54,332 nt of DNA from Mycobacterium alsense (GTDB lineage Bacteria; Actinomycetota; Actinomycetes; Mycobacteriales; Mycobacteriaceae), in contig NZ_MVHD01000038.1 in NCBI RefSeq assembly GCF_002086635.1, positions 1 to 54,332 on the forward strand, in the 5' to 3' direction. Below the pieces are notes generated by a model. The model was not told the origin of the DNA. It did no database searches and was given only the letters and a program-made list of their open reading frames with translations. Shown here one piece after another: positions 16,353 through 25,004 of the stretch (positions within the stretch are counted from its first letter, which is position 1; each line of letters starts with the position of its first letter). Both the position numbers and the translations under genes were made by a program.

Positions 16353-16985
16353 TCAATACGTGCCGCCGGTGCGCAGCACGTACGAGCACACCGCGATCTG
16401 GCCGCGCTGAAACAGCAGCTGCGCCACGCCCTGCACCTCGCCGCGCAGCGGGCCCCCGGCCGCCGGTGACACCTGCATCGTGAAGAGCGCCTGGGCCTGG
16501 TACTGCGACAGGTAGACGATCTTGTCGATCGACGTCACGTGCACCTCGGAAAACTGCTTGCGGAAGGCGTCGCTGCTCATCTTGGCCAGCGCCTGATCGG
16601 AGCGTTTATCGCGCACCCCGTCGTACATTCCGCACAGCGCGTTGCGCACGATGACGTCGATGTCCCGGTGATCCAGCGCGTCCAGGTACTCCTGGATCGC
16701 CGCCTTGGCCGCGCTCTCGGACAGCGACGTGCCGGTGTTGGCGCCGTTGGTGCGCACCCCGTAGGTGATCGCCAGCGTCAGCGCGGCCACCAGCGCGACG
16801 GCCACCAGCACGCCGACGATCAACCGCCGCCGGGACCGTGGCGCCGGGTAGGGCACCGCGGGGGGCGGACCGGCGTAACCGGGCTGGCCGGGCTGGCCGG
16901 GCTGCTGGGCGAAGGCGGGCGGCTGCGACTGGCCCGTTGGTCCGCCGGCGCCGACAGTCTGGTGCGGCGGGTGCGGACCTGCCAT
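16353..16985 (-). CDS. Single-pass membrane protein with NTF2-like exported domain
   Basis: The 210-residue product corresponds to Rv2203. The cytoplasmic N-terminus is rich in Pro, Gly and Gln with PGQPGQPG repeats. RSRRR precedes one TM segment (about 54-73). The exported part (about 85-210) begins SESAAKAAIQEYLDALDHRD, reminiscent of DUF4878/NTF2-like lipoprotein domains, and has two cysteines (ALCGMY and AVCSYV) that could pair. Function unknown. AGGAG at 16991-16995 (minus strand) supports the ATG at 16983-16985. Confidence 0.83.
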   Translation of the reverse strand: MAGPHPPHQTVGAGGPTGQSQPPAFAQQPGQPGQPGYAGPPPAVPYPAPRSRRRLIVGVLVAVALVAALTLAITYGVRTNGANTGTSLSESAAKAAIQEYLDALDHRDIDVIVRNALCGMYDGVRDKRSDQALAKMSSDAFRKQFSEVHVTSIDKIVYLSQYQAQALFTMQVSPAAGGPLRGEVQGVAQLLFQRGQIAVCSYVLRTGGTY

Positions 16986-17151
16986 TGCTTCTCCTACCGT
17001 GGTGGACGGAACGGTGAGCGGGCCGAATCGTGAGCGGGCCCGTGACTTCCCCTTGGCAGGCTAGCGCACGGCTGCGGGCCGACCGCGAAGCGACGACGCC
17101 CCATGCGGCTGAGTAAGCTAGGCGACCTTACTAACGATGGATGGAGATTTC

Positions 17152-18126
17152 GTGACGATCGCGGTGACAGGTTCGATTGCGACCGACAACCTGATGCGGT
17201 TTCCCGGCCGGTTTTCCGAACACCTGCTGGCCGAGCACCTGCAGAAGGTGTCGCTCAGCTTCCTGGTCGACGACCTGGTGATTCACCGCGGCGGCGTGGC
17301 GGGCAACATCGCCTTCGCCATCGGCGTGCTGGGCGGCGACGTCGCCCTGGTGGGCGCGGCGGGCGACGACTTCGACGACTACCGCCAGTGGCTGCAGTCG
17401 CACGGCGTCAACTGCGACCATGTGCTGATCTCCGAGACCGCGCACACGGCGCGTTTCGTCTGCACCACCGACCTCGACATGGCCCAGATCGCGTCGTTCT
17501 ACCCGGGCGCCATGTCGGAGGCCCGCAACATCAGGCTGGCCGACCTGGTGTCGTCGGCCGGCAAACCCGACCTGGTGATCATCGGCGCCAACGACCCCGA
17601 GGCGATGGTGGTGCACACAGACGAGTGCCGCAAGCTCGGCCTGCCGTTCGCCGCCGACCCGTCTCAGCAGCTGCCGCGGCTGTCCGGGGAGGAAATCGAC
17701 CGGCTCGTCGACGGCGCGGCCTACCTGTTCACCAACGACTACGAGTGGGAGCTGCTGCTGTCCAAGACCGGCTGGTCGGAGGCCGACGTGCAGGGGAAGG
17801 TCGGCCTGCGGGTGACGACGCTGGGCGCCAAGGGCGTCGACATCGTCGAGCGCGACGGCACGACCACCCACGTCGGCGTGGTGCCCGAGACCAGCCAGAC
17901 CGACCCCACGGGCGTGGGCGACGCGTTCCGGGCCGGCTTCCTCACCGGGCACAGCGCCGGGTTGAGCCTGGAGCGTTCGGCGCAGCTGGGCTCGCTGGTC
18001 GCGGTGCTGGTGCTGGAGTCGACCGGGACCCAGGAGTGGGCGTGGGACCGCGAGGCCGCCACGGCCCGGCTGGCGGGCGCCTACGGCGACGACGCCGCCG
18101 CCGAGATCGCGGAGGTGCTCGCCTAG
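17152..18126 (+). CDS. adoK: Adenosine kinase (PfkB family)
   Basis: This cytosolic ribokinase-like enzyme phosphorylates adenosine to AMP; the mycobacterial type is closer to bacterial sugar kinases than to human adenosine kinase. The 324 residues from GTG 17152 equal H37Rv AdoK (Rv2202c), and the N-terminus TIAVTGSIATDNLMRFPGRF matches. The PfkB motif 1 HRGGVAGNIAFAIGVLGG and motif 2 DPTGVGDAFRAGF, with the catalytic Asp, are intact. GGAG (17143-17146) precedes the GTG by 5 nt, which favours it over an in-frame ATG at 17137. Confidence 0.95.
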   Translation: MTIAVTGSIATDNLMRFPGRFSEHLLAEHLQKVSLSFLVDDLVIHRGGVAGNIAFAIGVLGGDVALVGAAGDDFDDYRQWLQSHGVNCDHVLISETAHTARFVCTTDLDMAQIASFYPGAMSEARNIRLADLVSSAGKPDLVIIGANDPEAMVVHTDECRKLGLPFAADPSQQLPRLSGEEIDRLVDGAAYLFTNDYEWELLLSKTGWSEADVQGKVGLRVTTLGAKGVDIVERDGTTTHVGVVPETSQTDPTGVGDAFRAGFLTGHSAGLSLERSAQLGSLVAVLVLESTGTQEWAWDREAATARLAGAYGDDAAAEIAEVLA

Positions 18127-18146
18127 CGCCGGGCGCCAAGCCGCGG

Positions 18147-18165
18147 CGTCGGCCGTGAGCCGACG
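18147..18165. terminator. Perfect hairpin between convergent adoK and asnB
   Basis: CGTCGGC (18147-18153) and GCCGACG (18159-18165) form a 7-bp perfect stem with a 5-nt loop, 20 nt after the adoK stop codon. There is no T-tract. The position between convergent genes suggests a bidirectional terminator. Confidence 0.45.
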
Positions 18166-18198
18166 GCGGCCACACGCCGAATGCCTGCCCCCGGGGGC

Positions 18199-20145
18199 TC
18201 AGAGCTGAACCGGATACACCGGCTCACTGATCTGCGGCACCACCGTGCGCTCGACGAAGATCGCGTGCCACAGCATGAAGATCAGCACCGTCCACAGCCG
18301 GCGGCTGTGATCGCTTGCGCCGGTTCGGTGTTCGTCGAGCATGCGGCGCACGGCCGCCAGGTTGACCAGGTGATCGGCCTGCGAGGAGTCCACCGTCGCA
18401 TACGCCCACTCCAGCAGCTCGCCCGCGCGCAGCCAGTGCCGAATCGGCACCGGGAACCCCAGCTTGGGACGGTGCAGCACGTGCGCCGGAACGATCGGCT
18501 CCAGGGCCCGTCGCAGCGCGTACTTGGTGGTGGTGCGGGTGATCTTGGCCTCGACGGGCAGCCGGGAGGCGACGGCGAACACCTCGGGATCCAAGAAGGG
18601 CACCCGAAGCTCCAGCGAGTTGGCCATCGTCATCTTGTCCGCCTTGACCAGGATGTCGCCGCGCAGCCAGGTGAACAGGTCGACGTGTTGCATGCGGGCC
18701 ACCGGGTCCCAGCCCACCGACTCGGCGTACACCGCCGCCGTCACGTCGGTGTGGGTCCACTCGTCGCGGAACCCCGGCAGCACGTCGCGCAGCTGCGCGT
18801 CGGAGAAGCTGCGCGCGTTGCCGTAGTAGCGCTCCTCGAGCGTCAGCGACCCGCGGTAGAGCAGGCTCTTGCCGCGCATGCCCTCCGGCAGCGGCCTGGA
18901 CACCTTGCCCATCGACTGCCTAAGCGGCCGCGGCAGATACTGAAAAGGTTTCAGCGACAACGGTTCTCGGTAGATGGTGTAGCCGCCGAACAGCTCGTCG
19001 GCGCCCTCGCCGGACAGCACCACCTTGACGTGTTTGCGCGCCTCGCGGGCGACGAAGAACAGCGGGACCAGCGCGGGGTCGGCGACCGGTTCGTCGAGGT
19101 ACCAGACGATCTCGGGGAGGGCGGCGACGAACTCGTCGGGGCTGACGACCTTGGCGACGTGGCGCGCGCCGATCGCCTCCGCCGAGGCCACCGCCACGTC
19201 GATCTCGGAGAACCCCTCCCGCTCGAACCCGGTGGTGAAGGTGATCAGCTTGGGGTTGTGCCGGATCGCCAGCGCCGCGATGGCCGTGGAGTCGATGCCG
19301 CCGGACAGGAACGCCCCGACGGTGACGTCGGCGCGCATGTGTTTGGCCACCGAGTCCTCGAGCACCGCGGTGATCTCGTCGTAGCGGGCCTGTTCGGTGT
19401 CGCGGGTGATCGGCACCGCGTCGAACCGCGGGACGAAGTAGCGGGTGATCTCGGGGGGCCGACCGGGCCGGATGCGGGCGTAGCAGCCCGATTCCAGCCG
19501 GCGCACCCCGCGGTGCAGGGTCTCGGGTTCGGGCACGTACTGCAGCACCGTGTAGTGCTGCACCGCCCGCTCGTCGATGCGCGCGTCGAACCCGACCAGC
19601 GCGGCCAGGTCCATCAGGCATTTCTTTTCGCTGGCCACCGCGGTGCCGCCGGTGCCGGTGGCCATGAACAGCGGCTTGATGCCGAACGGGTCGCGGGCGC
19701 AGAGCAATTCACGGGTGACGGTGTCCCACAGCGCGAACGCGAACATGCCGCGCAGCCGCGCCAGCACGCCGGTGCCCCAGTGGTGATAGCCGGCCACGAT
19801 CGGCTCGCCGTCGCCGTCGGTGGCGAACCCGGCGCCGTGCGTGGCGGTCAGCTCGTCGCGCAGCTCGAGGTAGTTGTAGATCTCGCCGTTGAACACCAGC
19901 TCGTAGCGGTCGGGCGTCTCCGGCGGTCCCCACCGCAGCGGCTGGTGCGAATGCGCGATGTCGATGATCGACAGCCGGTTGAACCCGAAGACGACGGAGC
20001 CGTCCGCATTGGTCCACGTGCCCGGCTCGTCGGGGCCGCGGTGGCGCATCAAATGCGAGGCGCGGGCGAGCGCGGCCGAGGTGTCGGCGGCGCCGCCGGC
20101 CTCGGCGGCGCCCGGGGCCGCGACGAACGCCAGCAGACCACACAC
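18199..20145 (-). CDS. asnB: Asparagine synthetase (glutamine-hydrolysing)
   Basis: This enzyme makes asparagine (or amidates a related carboxylate) from aspartate, ATP and glutamine. The start is fixed by chemistry: GTG at 20143-20145 places Cys at position 2 (CGLLAF), which becomes the N-terminal nucleophile after Met removal. A frame extending to 20190 would bury it. The glutaminase domain has RLSIID, FNGEIYN and DGDGE. The synthetase domain has the PP-loop FLSGGIDST, SGEGADELFGGY and a C-terminal region ending PVQL. At 648 residues it is close to Rv2201 (about 652). Confidence 0.95.
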   Translation of the reverse strand: MCGLLAFVAAPGAAEAGGAADTSAALARASHLMRHRGPDEPGTWTNADGSVVFGFNRLSIIDIAHSHQPLRWGPPETPDRYELVFNGEIYNYLELRDELTATHGAGFATDGDGEPIVAGYHHWGTGVLARLRGMFAFALWDTVTRELLCARDPFGIKPLFMATGTGGTAVASEKKCLMDLAALVGFDARIDERAVQHYTVLQYVPEPETLHRGVRRLESGCYARIRPGRPPEITRYFVPRFDAVPITRDTEQARYDEITAVLEDSVAKHMRADVTVGAFLSGGIDSTAIAALAIRHNPKLITFTTGFEREGFSEIDVAVASAEAIGARHVAKVVSPDEFVAALPEIVWYLDEPVADPALVPLFFVAREARKHVKVVLSGEGADELFGGYTIYREPLSLKPFQYLPRPLRQSMGKVSRPLPEGMRGKSLLYRGSLTLEERYYGNARSFSDAQLRDVLPGFRDEWTHTDVTAAVYAESVGWDPVARMQHVDLFTWLRGDILVKADKMTMANSLELRVPFLDPEVFAVASRLPVEAKITRTTTKYALRRALEPIVPAHVLHRPKLGFPVPIRHWLRAGELLEWAYATVDSSQADHLVNLAAVRRMLDEHRTGASDHSRRLWTVLIFMLWHAIFVERTVVPQISEPVYPVQL

Positions 20146-20236
20146 GGCGCCCCAGTATGCCGCACTCGGGCCGCGCTCGCGGAGCCACACACCGGGGACC
20201 GGTCGGGGCTTCGTCAGCGCGGCGAGCGGCGTGGTC

Positions 20237-20270
20237 TACGCTGCGTAGTATTCGATTGTCCGAGGAGGAG
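20237..20270 (+). promoter_or_regulatory. ctaC promoter and strong ribosome site
   Basis: Two candidate -10 hexamers occur, TACGCT (20237-20242) and TAGTAT (20246-20251). A long AGGAGGAG (20263-20270) lies 8 nt before the ctaC GTG. Unlike many genes here, ctaC clearly uses a Shine-Dalgarno leader. Confidence 0.5.
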
Positions 20271-20278
20271 GCGCCAAG

Positions 20279-21331
20279 GTGACACCTCGCGAGCAGATCC
20301 GTTCCCGGCGGGGTCTGTCCCGCCGGCTGCGGCCGCTGGCCCTGGCCGCGACGCTGGGCGTGCTGGCGGTGACGCTGAGCGGGTGCAGCTGGTCGGAGGC
20401 GCTGGGCATGGGTTGGCCGCAGGGCATCACGCCGCAGGCCCATCTCAACCGGCAGCTGTGGATCGGATCGGTGATCGCGTCCCTGGTCGTCGGGGTCATC
20501 GTGTGGGGGCTCATCTTCTGGGCGTCGGCGTTTCACCGCAAGAAGGCCACCGACACCGAGTTGCCGCGCCAGTTCGGCTACAACATGCCGCTGGAGCTCG
20601 CGCTCACCGTGACGCCGTTCCTCATCATCTCGGTGCTGTTCTATTTCACCGTGGTGGTGCAGGAGAAGATGCTGCACCTGGCCAAGGACCCCGAGGTCGT
20701 CGTCGACATCACGTCCTTCCAATGGAACTGGAAGTTCGGCTACCAGAAGGTCGCCTTCAAGGACGGCACCCTGACCTACGACGGCGCCGACCCCGCGCGC
20801 AAGCACGCGATGGTCTCCAAGCCCGAAGGCAAGGACGCGCACGGCGAGGAGCGCGTCGGGGCCATCCGCGGGCTCAATCCCGAGGACCGGACCTACCTGA
20901 ACTTCGACAAGGTCGAGACGCTGGGCACCCCCACCGAGATTCCGGTGCTGGTGTTGCCGGCCGGCAAGCGCATCGAATTCCAAATGGCCTCGGCCGACGT
21001 CGTCCACACCTTCTGGGTGCCGGAGTTCTTGTTCAAGCGCGACGTCATCCCCAACCCCGAGGCCAACAACAGCGTCAACAAGTTCCAGGTCGAGGAGATC
21101 ACCAAGACCGGCGCGTTCGTCGGCCACTGCGCCGAGTTCTGCGGCACCTACCACTCGATGATGAACTTCGAGGTCCGGGTGGTGGCGCCCAACGACTTCA
21201 AGGCCTACCTGCAGCAGCGGATCGCCGGGAAGACCAACGCCCAGGCGTTGCAGGCGATCGCCCAGTCGCCGGTAGCGGTGACCACCCACCCGTTCGAAAC
21301 CCGTCGCGGCGAGATGACCGCAAGCCAGTAG
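20279..21331 (+). CDS. ctaC: Cytochrome aa3 oxidase subunit II
   Basis: Subunit II receives electrons from the fused cytochrome cc subunit through its CuA centre and passes them to haem a. The 350-residue precursor starts at GTG 20279 and has a signal sequence ending in the lipobox LSGC, so it is a predicted lipoprotein. Two TM segments follow. The exported cupredoxin domain carries the CuA site HCAEFCGTYHSMM with both cysteines, both histidine ligands and the Met. Ortholog of Rv2200c; ctaF follows 12 nt downstream. Confidence 0.96.
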   Translation: MTPREQIRSRRGLSRRLRPLALAATLGVLAVTLSGCSWSEALGMGWPQGITPQAHLNRQLWIGSVIASLVVGVIVWGLIFWASAFHRKKATDTELPRQFGYNMPLELALTVTPFLIISVLFYFTVVVQEKMLHLAKDPEVVVDITSFQWNWKFGYQKVAFKDGTLTYDGADPARKHAMVSKPEGKDAHGEERVGAIRGLNPEDRTYLNFDKVETLGTPTEIPVLVLPAGKRIEFQMASADVVHTFWVPEFLFKRDVIPNPEANNSVNKFQVEEITKTGAFVGHCAEFCGTYHSMMNFEVRVVAPNDFKAYLQQRIAGKTNAQALQAIAQSPVAVTTHPFETRRGEMTASQ

Positions 21332-21343
21332 GTAGGACGCTCA

Positions 21344-21763
21344 ATGCACATCGAAGCGAGGCTGTTCGAATTCATCGCCGCGTTCTTCATCGTGGCGTCG
21401 GTGCTGTACGGGGTGCTGACCGCCCTGTTCGCCACCGGCGGTGAGGAGTGGGCGGGCACCACCGCGCTGGCGCTGACGGCCGGCCTCGCGCTGATCACCG
21501 CGACCTTCTTCCGGTTCGTCGCACGCCGGCTGGACACCCGCCCGGAGGACTACGAGGGCGCCGAGATCAGCGACGGCGCAGGGGAATTGGGGTTCTTCGC
21601 CCCGCACAGCTGGTGGCCCATCCTGATCGCCCTGGCCGGCTCGGTGACGGCGACCGGCATCGCGCTGTGGCTGCCCTGGCTGATCGTCGCCGGGGTGGTG
21701 TTCATCCTGGCGACGGCGGCCGGGCTGGTGTTCGAGTACTACATGGGCCCCGAGAAGCACTGA
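21344..21763 (+). CDS. ctaF: Cytochrome aa3 oxidase subunit IV
   Basis: This 139-residue actinobacterial subunit IV has four TM segments and packs against the oxidase core of the bcc-aa3 supercomplex. Recognisable segments are MHIEARLFEF at the N-terminus, a central RRLDTRPEDYEGAEISDG loop and the C-terminal FEYYMGPEKH. The length equals H37Rv CtaF (Rv2199c). It follows ctaC closely and is surely co-transcribed. The next gene is 182 bp away behind its own promoter region. Confidence 0.95.
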   Translation: MHIEARLFEFIAAFFIVASVLYGVLTALFATGGEEWAGTTALALTAGLALITATFFRFVARRLDTRPEDYEGAEISDGAGELGFFAPHSWWPILIALAGSVTATGIALWLPWLIVAGVVFILATAAGLVFEYYMGPEKH

Positions 21764-21945
21764 TTTGCGGCTCGAAGGTCACAATCAGGGCATCAGTTGA
21801 CCGGCGGACCCTTTGCCAAGACTTCTTTGCTTCGGTTGGTTCGATAGGGTTGCCCCGGCACAATGAGAAACTTCCCAGCGCGCGCGCAACGAGGTAGCCG
21901 CGGGGCCCCGCGCGCCGGTGACGCGGTTGGACAGGGCAGGGAACT
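21764..21945 (+). promoter_or_regulatory. Intergenic region upstream of mmpS3
   Basis: No gene is seen in this 182-bp spacer. TAGGGT (21845-21850) is a plausible -10 element in a local AT-richer patch. AGGGA (21938-21942) is the ribosome site for mmpS3. A transcript from this -10 would have a leader of roughly 85-90 nt. Confidence 0.45.
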
Positions 21946-22665
21946 ATGAGCGGGCCGAAGCCTCCGGGATGGCAACCTGGCGACCCGGATTCTGCAAGCG
22001 ACTCCGTCGGCGAACCGGCGCCTGACTCCCCCGGGGACGTCGAGCCCTTCGACGACAGCGCCGAACTGCCCGCCGCGGACCAGACCGACCAGACGGGGCA
22101 GACGGACGCGTACTCGCGGGCCTACTCGGCCCCCGAGGCCGAGCAATTCCTCAGCGGCCCCTACCTGCCGGCCGACCTGAGGCTGTACGACTACGACAGC
22201 TACGACGAATCCGCCGACGCCGACGACGAGCACCGCGCGCCGCGCTGGCCGTGGGTGGTCGGCGTCGCCGCCATCGTCGCCGCCGTCGCGCTCGTCGTCG
22301 CGGCGTCGCTGCTCGTCACGCGCACCGGCACCAACAAGCTCGCCAACCCCGCCACCACCACGATGTCGCCGCCGCCGACCACGACCCCGACCGGTCCGCG
22401 GCAGGTGACCTACTCGGTGACCGGCACCAAGGCGCCGGGCGACATCATCTCGGTGACCTACGTCGACGCCTCGGGCCGCTCCCGCACCCAGCACAACGTG
22501 TACATCCCGTGGTCGATGACGGTCACGCCGATCTCCACGTCCGACGTCGGCTCGGTCCAGGCGTCCAGCCTGTTCCGGGTCAGCCGGCTCAATTGCTCGA
22601 TCACCACCAGCGACGGAACGGTGCTGTCGTCGAACAACAGCGACGCACCCCAGACGAGCTGCTGA
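21946..22665 (+). CDS. mmpS3: MmpS-family membrane protein
   Basis: This 239-residue protein has a long acidic, low-complexity cytoplasmic N-terminus (about 1-98), one TM segment (about 100-123), a Thr/Pro linker and an exported MmpS beta-sandwich domain with RQVTYSVTG and the SRTQHNVYIPW core. Two cysteines (LNCSI and the last residue) may pair. MmpS proteins usually assist MmpL lipid exporters, but no mmpL gene is adjacent. Instead it sits between respiratory genes, as in H37Rv. The TGA overlaps the next ATG (TGATG). Confidence 0.9.
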   Translation: MSGPKPPGWQPGDPDSASDSVGEPAPDSPGDVEPFDDSAELPAADQTDQTGQTDAYSRAYSAPEAEQFLSGPYLPADLRLYDYDSYDESADADDEHRAPRWPWVVGVAAIVAAVALVVAASLLVTRTGTNKLANPATTTMSPPPTTTPTGPRQVTYSVTGTKAPGDIISVTYVDASGRSRTQHNVYIPWSMTVTPISTSDVGSVQASSLFRVSRLNCSITTSDGTVLSSNNSDAPQTSC

Positions 22666-23300
22666 TGGTCAGCAGATATTCCGCCTATCGGCGGGGTCCG
22701 GACACCATCCCGCCGGACGTCATCGACCGCATCCTGGTGGGCGCGTGCGCCGCCATCTGGCTGGTGCTGCTGGGCGTGAGCGTCGCGGCCGCCGTCGCGC
22801 TGGTGGACCTGGGCCGGGGCTTTCACAAGGTGGCCGGCAGCTCCCAAACCCCCTGGGTGTTGTACGCCGTCATCATCGTCTCCGCGCTGATCATCGCCGG
22901 GGCGATCCCGGTGCTGCTGCGGGCCCGCCGCCTGGGCCTGATCGAGCCGGCGCGGGCGGCGGCGCCGGCGCCCGGGGCGAACCGGCCGCCGGTGCGCCTG
23001 ATGGCTCCCAAGCCGCGCACCGCGGCCGAGCGGGCGCGCCAGCAGCGGATGCAGGCCGCGCAATCGGCCGAGTGGTCCGGCGCCGCGGTGGACCGGGTCT
23101 GGTTGCGCGGCACCGTGATCCTGGCCGGCACGATGGGCGCCGCGCTGATCGCGGTCGCGGCGGCGACCTACCTGATGGCCGTCGGCCACGACGGCGCGTC
23201 CTGGGTGGGCTACGGGCTGGCCGGTGTGATCACGGCGGCGATGCCGGCCGTGGAATGGCTACACGTTCGGCAGCTGCGCCAGCTGGCCGGGGCCCGCTAG
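22665..23300 (+). CDS. DUF2561-like four-TM membrane protein
   Basis: This 211-residue integral membrane protein corresponds to Rv2197c. Four TM segments are arranged in two pairs (about 24-47, 60-83, 142-165, 173-192). A basic cytoplasmic loop with PRTAAERARQQRMQAAQSAE separates the pairs. No catalytic motif is visible. Its ATG overlaps the mmpS3 stop by one base, so synthesis is coupled to mmpS3 and a physical partnership is plausible. Confidence 0.86.
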   Translation: MVSRYSAYRRGPDTIPPDVIDRILVGACAAIWLVLLGVSVAAAVALVDLGRGFHKVAGSSQTPWVLYAVIIVSALIIAGAIPVLLRARRLGLIEPARAAAPAPGANRPPVRLMAPKPRTAAERARQQRMQAAQSAEWSGAAVDRVWLRGTVILAGTMGAALIAVAAATYLMAVGHDGASWVGYGLAGVITAAMPAVEWLHVRQLRQLAGAR

Positions 23301-23328
23301 CCGGTCGCTTTCGCCGGGCGATGCGTGC

Positions 23329-23345
23329 GCGGCCTCGAGGGCCGC
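23329..23345. terminator. GC hairpin between convergent genes
   Basis: GCGGCC (23329-23334) and GGCCGC (23340-23345) form a perfect 6-bp stem with a 5-nt loop, directly abutting the qcrB stop codon. It lies in the 45-bp gap between two convergent operons. No T-tract is present. Confidence 0.4.
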
Positions 23346-25004
23346 CTAGTGCTCGGCGTGCTCTCCGTTGGGCGAGCCGACGCCGGTCTCCTGGTGTTCG
23401 CGCAGCGCGGCCAGCGCGCGTCGCTCGGAGGAGTGCGCCGCCTCGCGCAGCGCGGCGTCCTCGGACGGCGGGTCGGCGGTCAGGAAGCTGCCCGCGCCCG
23501 GCGCGCCCGCCGATCCCAGCTTGTTCATCCGCTTGGGAATGGCCGCGCCCTGGTACTCGAGCGGGATCGGGTGACCGTGGTCGTCGACGGGCCCCAGCGG
23601 CTGATGCAGCTCGATGTAGGCGCCGTGCGGCAGCCGCTTGATGATGCCGGTCTCGACGCCGTGCTCGAGCACCTCGCGGTCGCTGCGCTGCAGCCCGATG
23701 CACCACCGGTAGGTGATGAAGTAGACGAACGGCGGCAGGATCACCATCCCGATGCGCCCGATCCATGTCGTCGCGTTCAGCGAGATGTGGAACTTGAACG
23801 CGATGATGTCGTTCATCGCCGCCAGGGTCAGGATCATGTAGAAGGCGATCGCCATGGCCCCGACCGAGGTGCGCACCGGCACGTCGCGCGGCCGCTGCAG
23901 CAAATTGTGGTGCGCGTAGTCGCCGGAGAACCGCTTCTCCAGGAACGGGTAGATGATCAGCAGGATGAATACCAGCCCCATGATCAGCGCGACCCAGACC
24001 GCGGCCGGAACGGTGTGGTGCCAGAAGTAGAACTCCCACGGTGGCCAGATGCGCGCCAGGCCTTCGGTCCACATCATGTAGAAGTCGGGCTGCGAGCCGG
24101 CCGAGACCTGAGATGGCTTGTAGGGGCCGAGGTTCCAGATCGGGTTGATCTGTAGCAGCCCGCCCATCAGGCCCAGCACGCCGACGATGGAGGCGAAGAA
24201 CGCGCCGGACTTGACCGCGAAGATCGGCATCACCCGCACGCCGATGACGTTGTGCTCGGTGCGGCCGGGGCCGGGGAACTGGGTGTGCTTCTGGAACCAC
24301 ACCAGCGCCAGGTGCAGCCCGATGAGCGCCAGGATGATGCCCGGCAGCAGCAAAATGTGCAGCGCGTACAGGCGGGGGATCAGGATGGTGCCGGGGAAGT
24401 CGCCGCCGAACAGCGCCCAGTGCAGCCAGGTGCCGATCACCGGCATCCCCAGCGTGATCGAGGAGAGCGCGGCCCGCAGGCCGATGCCCGACAACAGGTC
24501 GTCGGGCAGCGAGTAGCCGAAGTAGCCCTCGAACATCGACAGGATCAACAGCAGCGACCCGATGACCCAGTTCGCCTCGCGGGGCCGCCGGAACGCTCCG
24601 GTGAAGAAGATGCGGGCCAGGTGCACCATGATCGACGCGGAGAACATCAGCGCGGCCCAGTGGTGGATCTGCCGGACGAACAGGCCGCCGCGGATCTCGA
24701 AGGAGATGTTCAGCGCCGTCTCGTAGGCGCGCGACATCTCGACCCCGCGCAGCGGCTGGTAGACGCCGTTGTAGGTGACCTCGGTCATGGACGGGTCGAA
24801 GAACAGCGTCAAATACACGCCGGTGATCAGCAGCACGATGAAGCTGTACAGCGCGATCTCGCCCAGCAGGAACGACCAGTGGGTCGGGAAGACCTTGTTG
24901 AGCTGCCTGCGCACCGCCGCCGACGGGTGATAGCGGGTGTCGATGTCTTCGCCCTGGCGCGCCAGGACGTCACCGATCTTCGGGGGACTCAGTTTCGGAC
25001 TCAT
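23346..25004 (-). CDS. qcrB: Menaquinol-cytochrome c reductase cytochrome b subunit
   Basis: QcrB oxidises menaquinol in complex III of the bcc-aa3 supercomplex. It has 552 residues and eight TM segments. Haem-ligand histidines lie in IHHWAALMF/MVHLAR and in the LYALHILLLPGIILALIGLH helix. The Qo region reads MWTEGLARIWPPWEFYFWHH, the actinobacterial version of the PEWY loop, and T313 is the wild-type residue at the telacebec (Q203) resistance site. The extended C-terminus is typical of actinobacteria. The ATG overlaps the qcrA stop in ATGA. Ortholog of Rv2196. Confidence 0.97.
   Translation of the reverse strand: MSPKLSPPKIGDVLARQGEDIDTRYHPSAAVRRQLNKVFPTHWSFLLGEIALYSFIVLLITGVYLTLFFDPSMTEVTYNGVYQPLRGVEMSRAYETALNISFEIRGGLFVRQIHHWAALMFSASIMVHLARIFFTGAFRRPREANWVIGSLLLILSMFEGYFGYSLPDDLLSGIGLRAALSSITLGMPVIGTWLHWALFGGDFPGTILIPRLYALHILLLPGIILALIGLHLALVWFQKHTQFPGPGRTEHNVIGVRVMPIFAVKSGAFFASIVGVLGLMGGLLQINPIWNLGPYKPSQVSAGSQPDFYMMWTEGLARIWPPWEFYFWHHTVPAAVWVALIMGLVFILLIIYPFLEKRFSGDYAHHNLLQRPRDVPVRTSVGAMAIAFYMILTLAAMNDIIAFKFHISLNATTWIGRIGMVILPPFVYFITYRWCIGLQRSDREVLEHGVETGIIKRLPHGAYIELHQPLGPVDDHGHPIPLEYQGAAIPKRMNKLGSAGAPGAGSFLTADPPSEDAALREAAHSSERRALAALREHQETGVGSPNGEHAEH

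Noticed and set aside
18181..21444. Very long open frame on the plus strand opposite asnB and across ctaC
   Set aside because: Composition is a GC-rich shadow (Arg, Gly, His, Val repeats) with no domain; asnB and ctaC are unambiguous.
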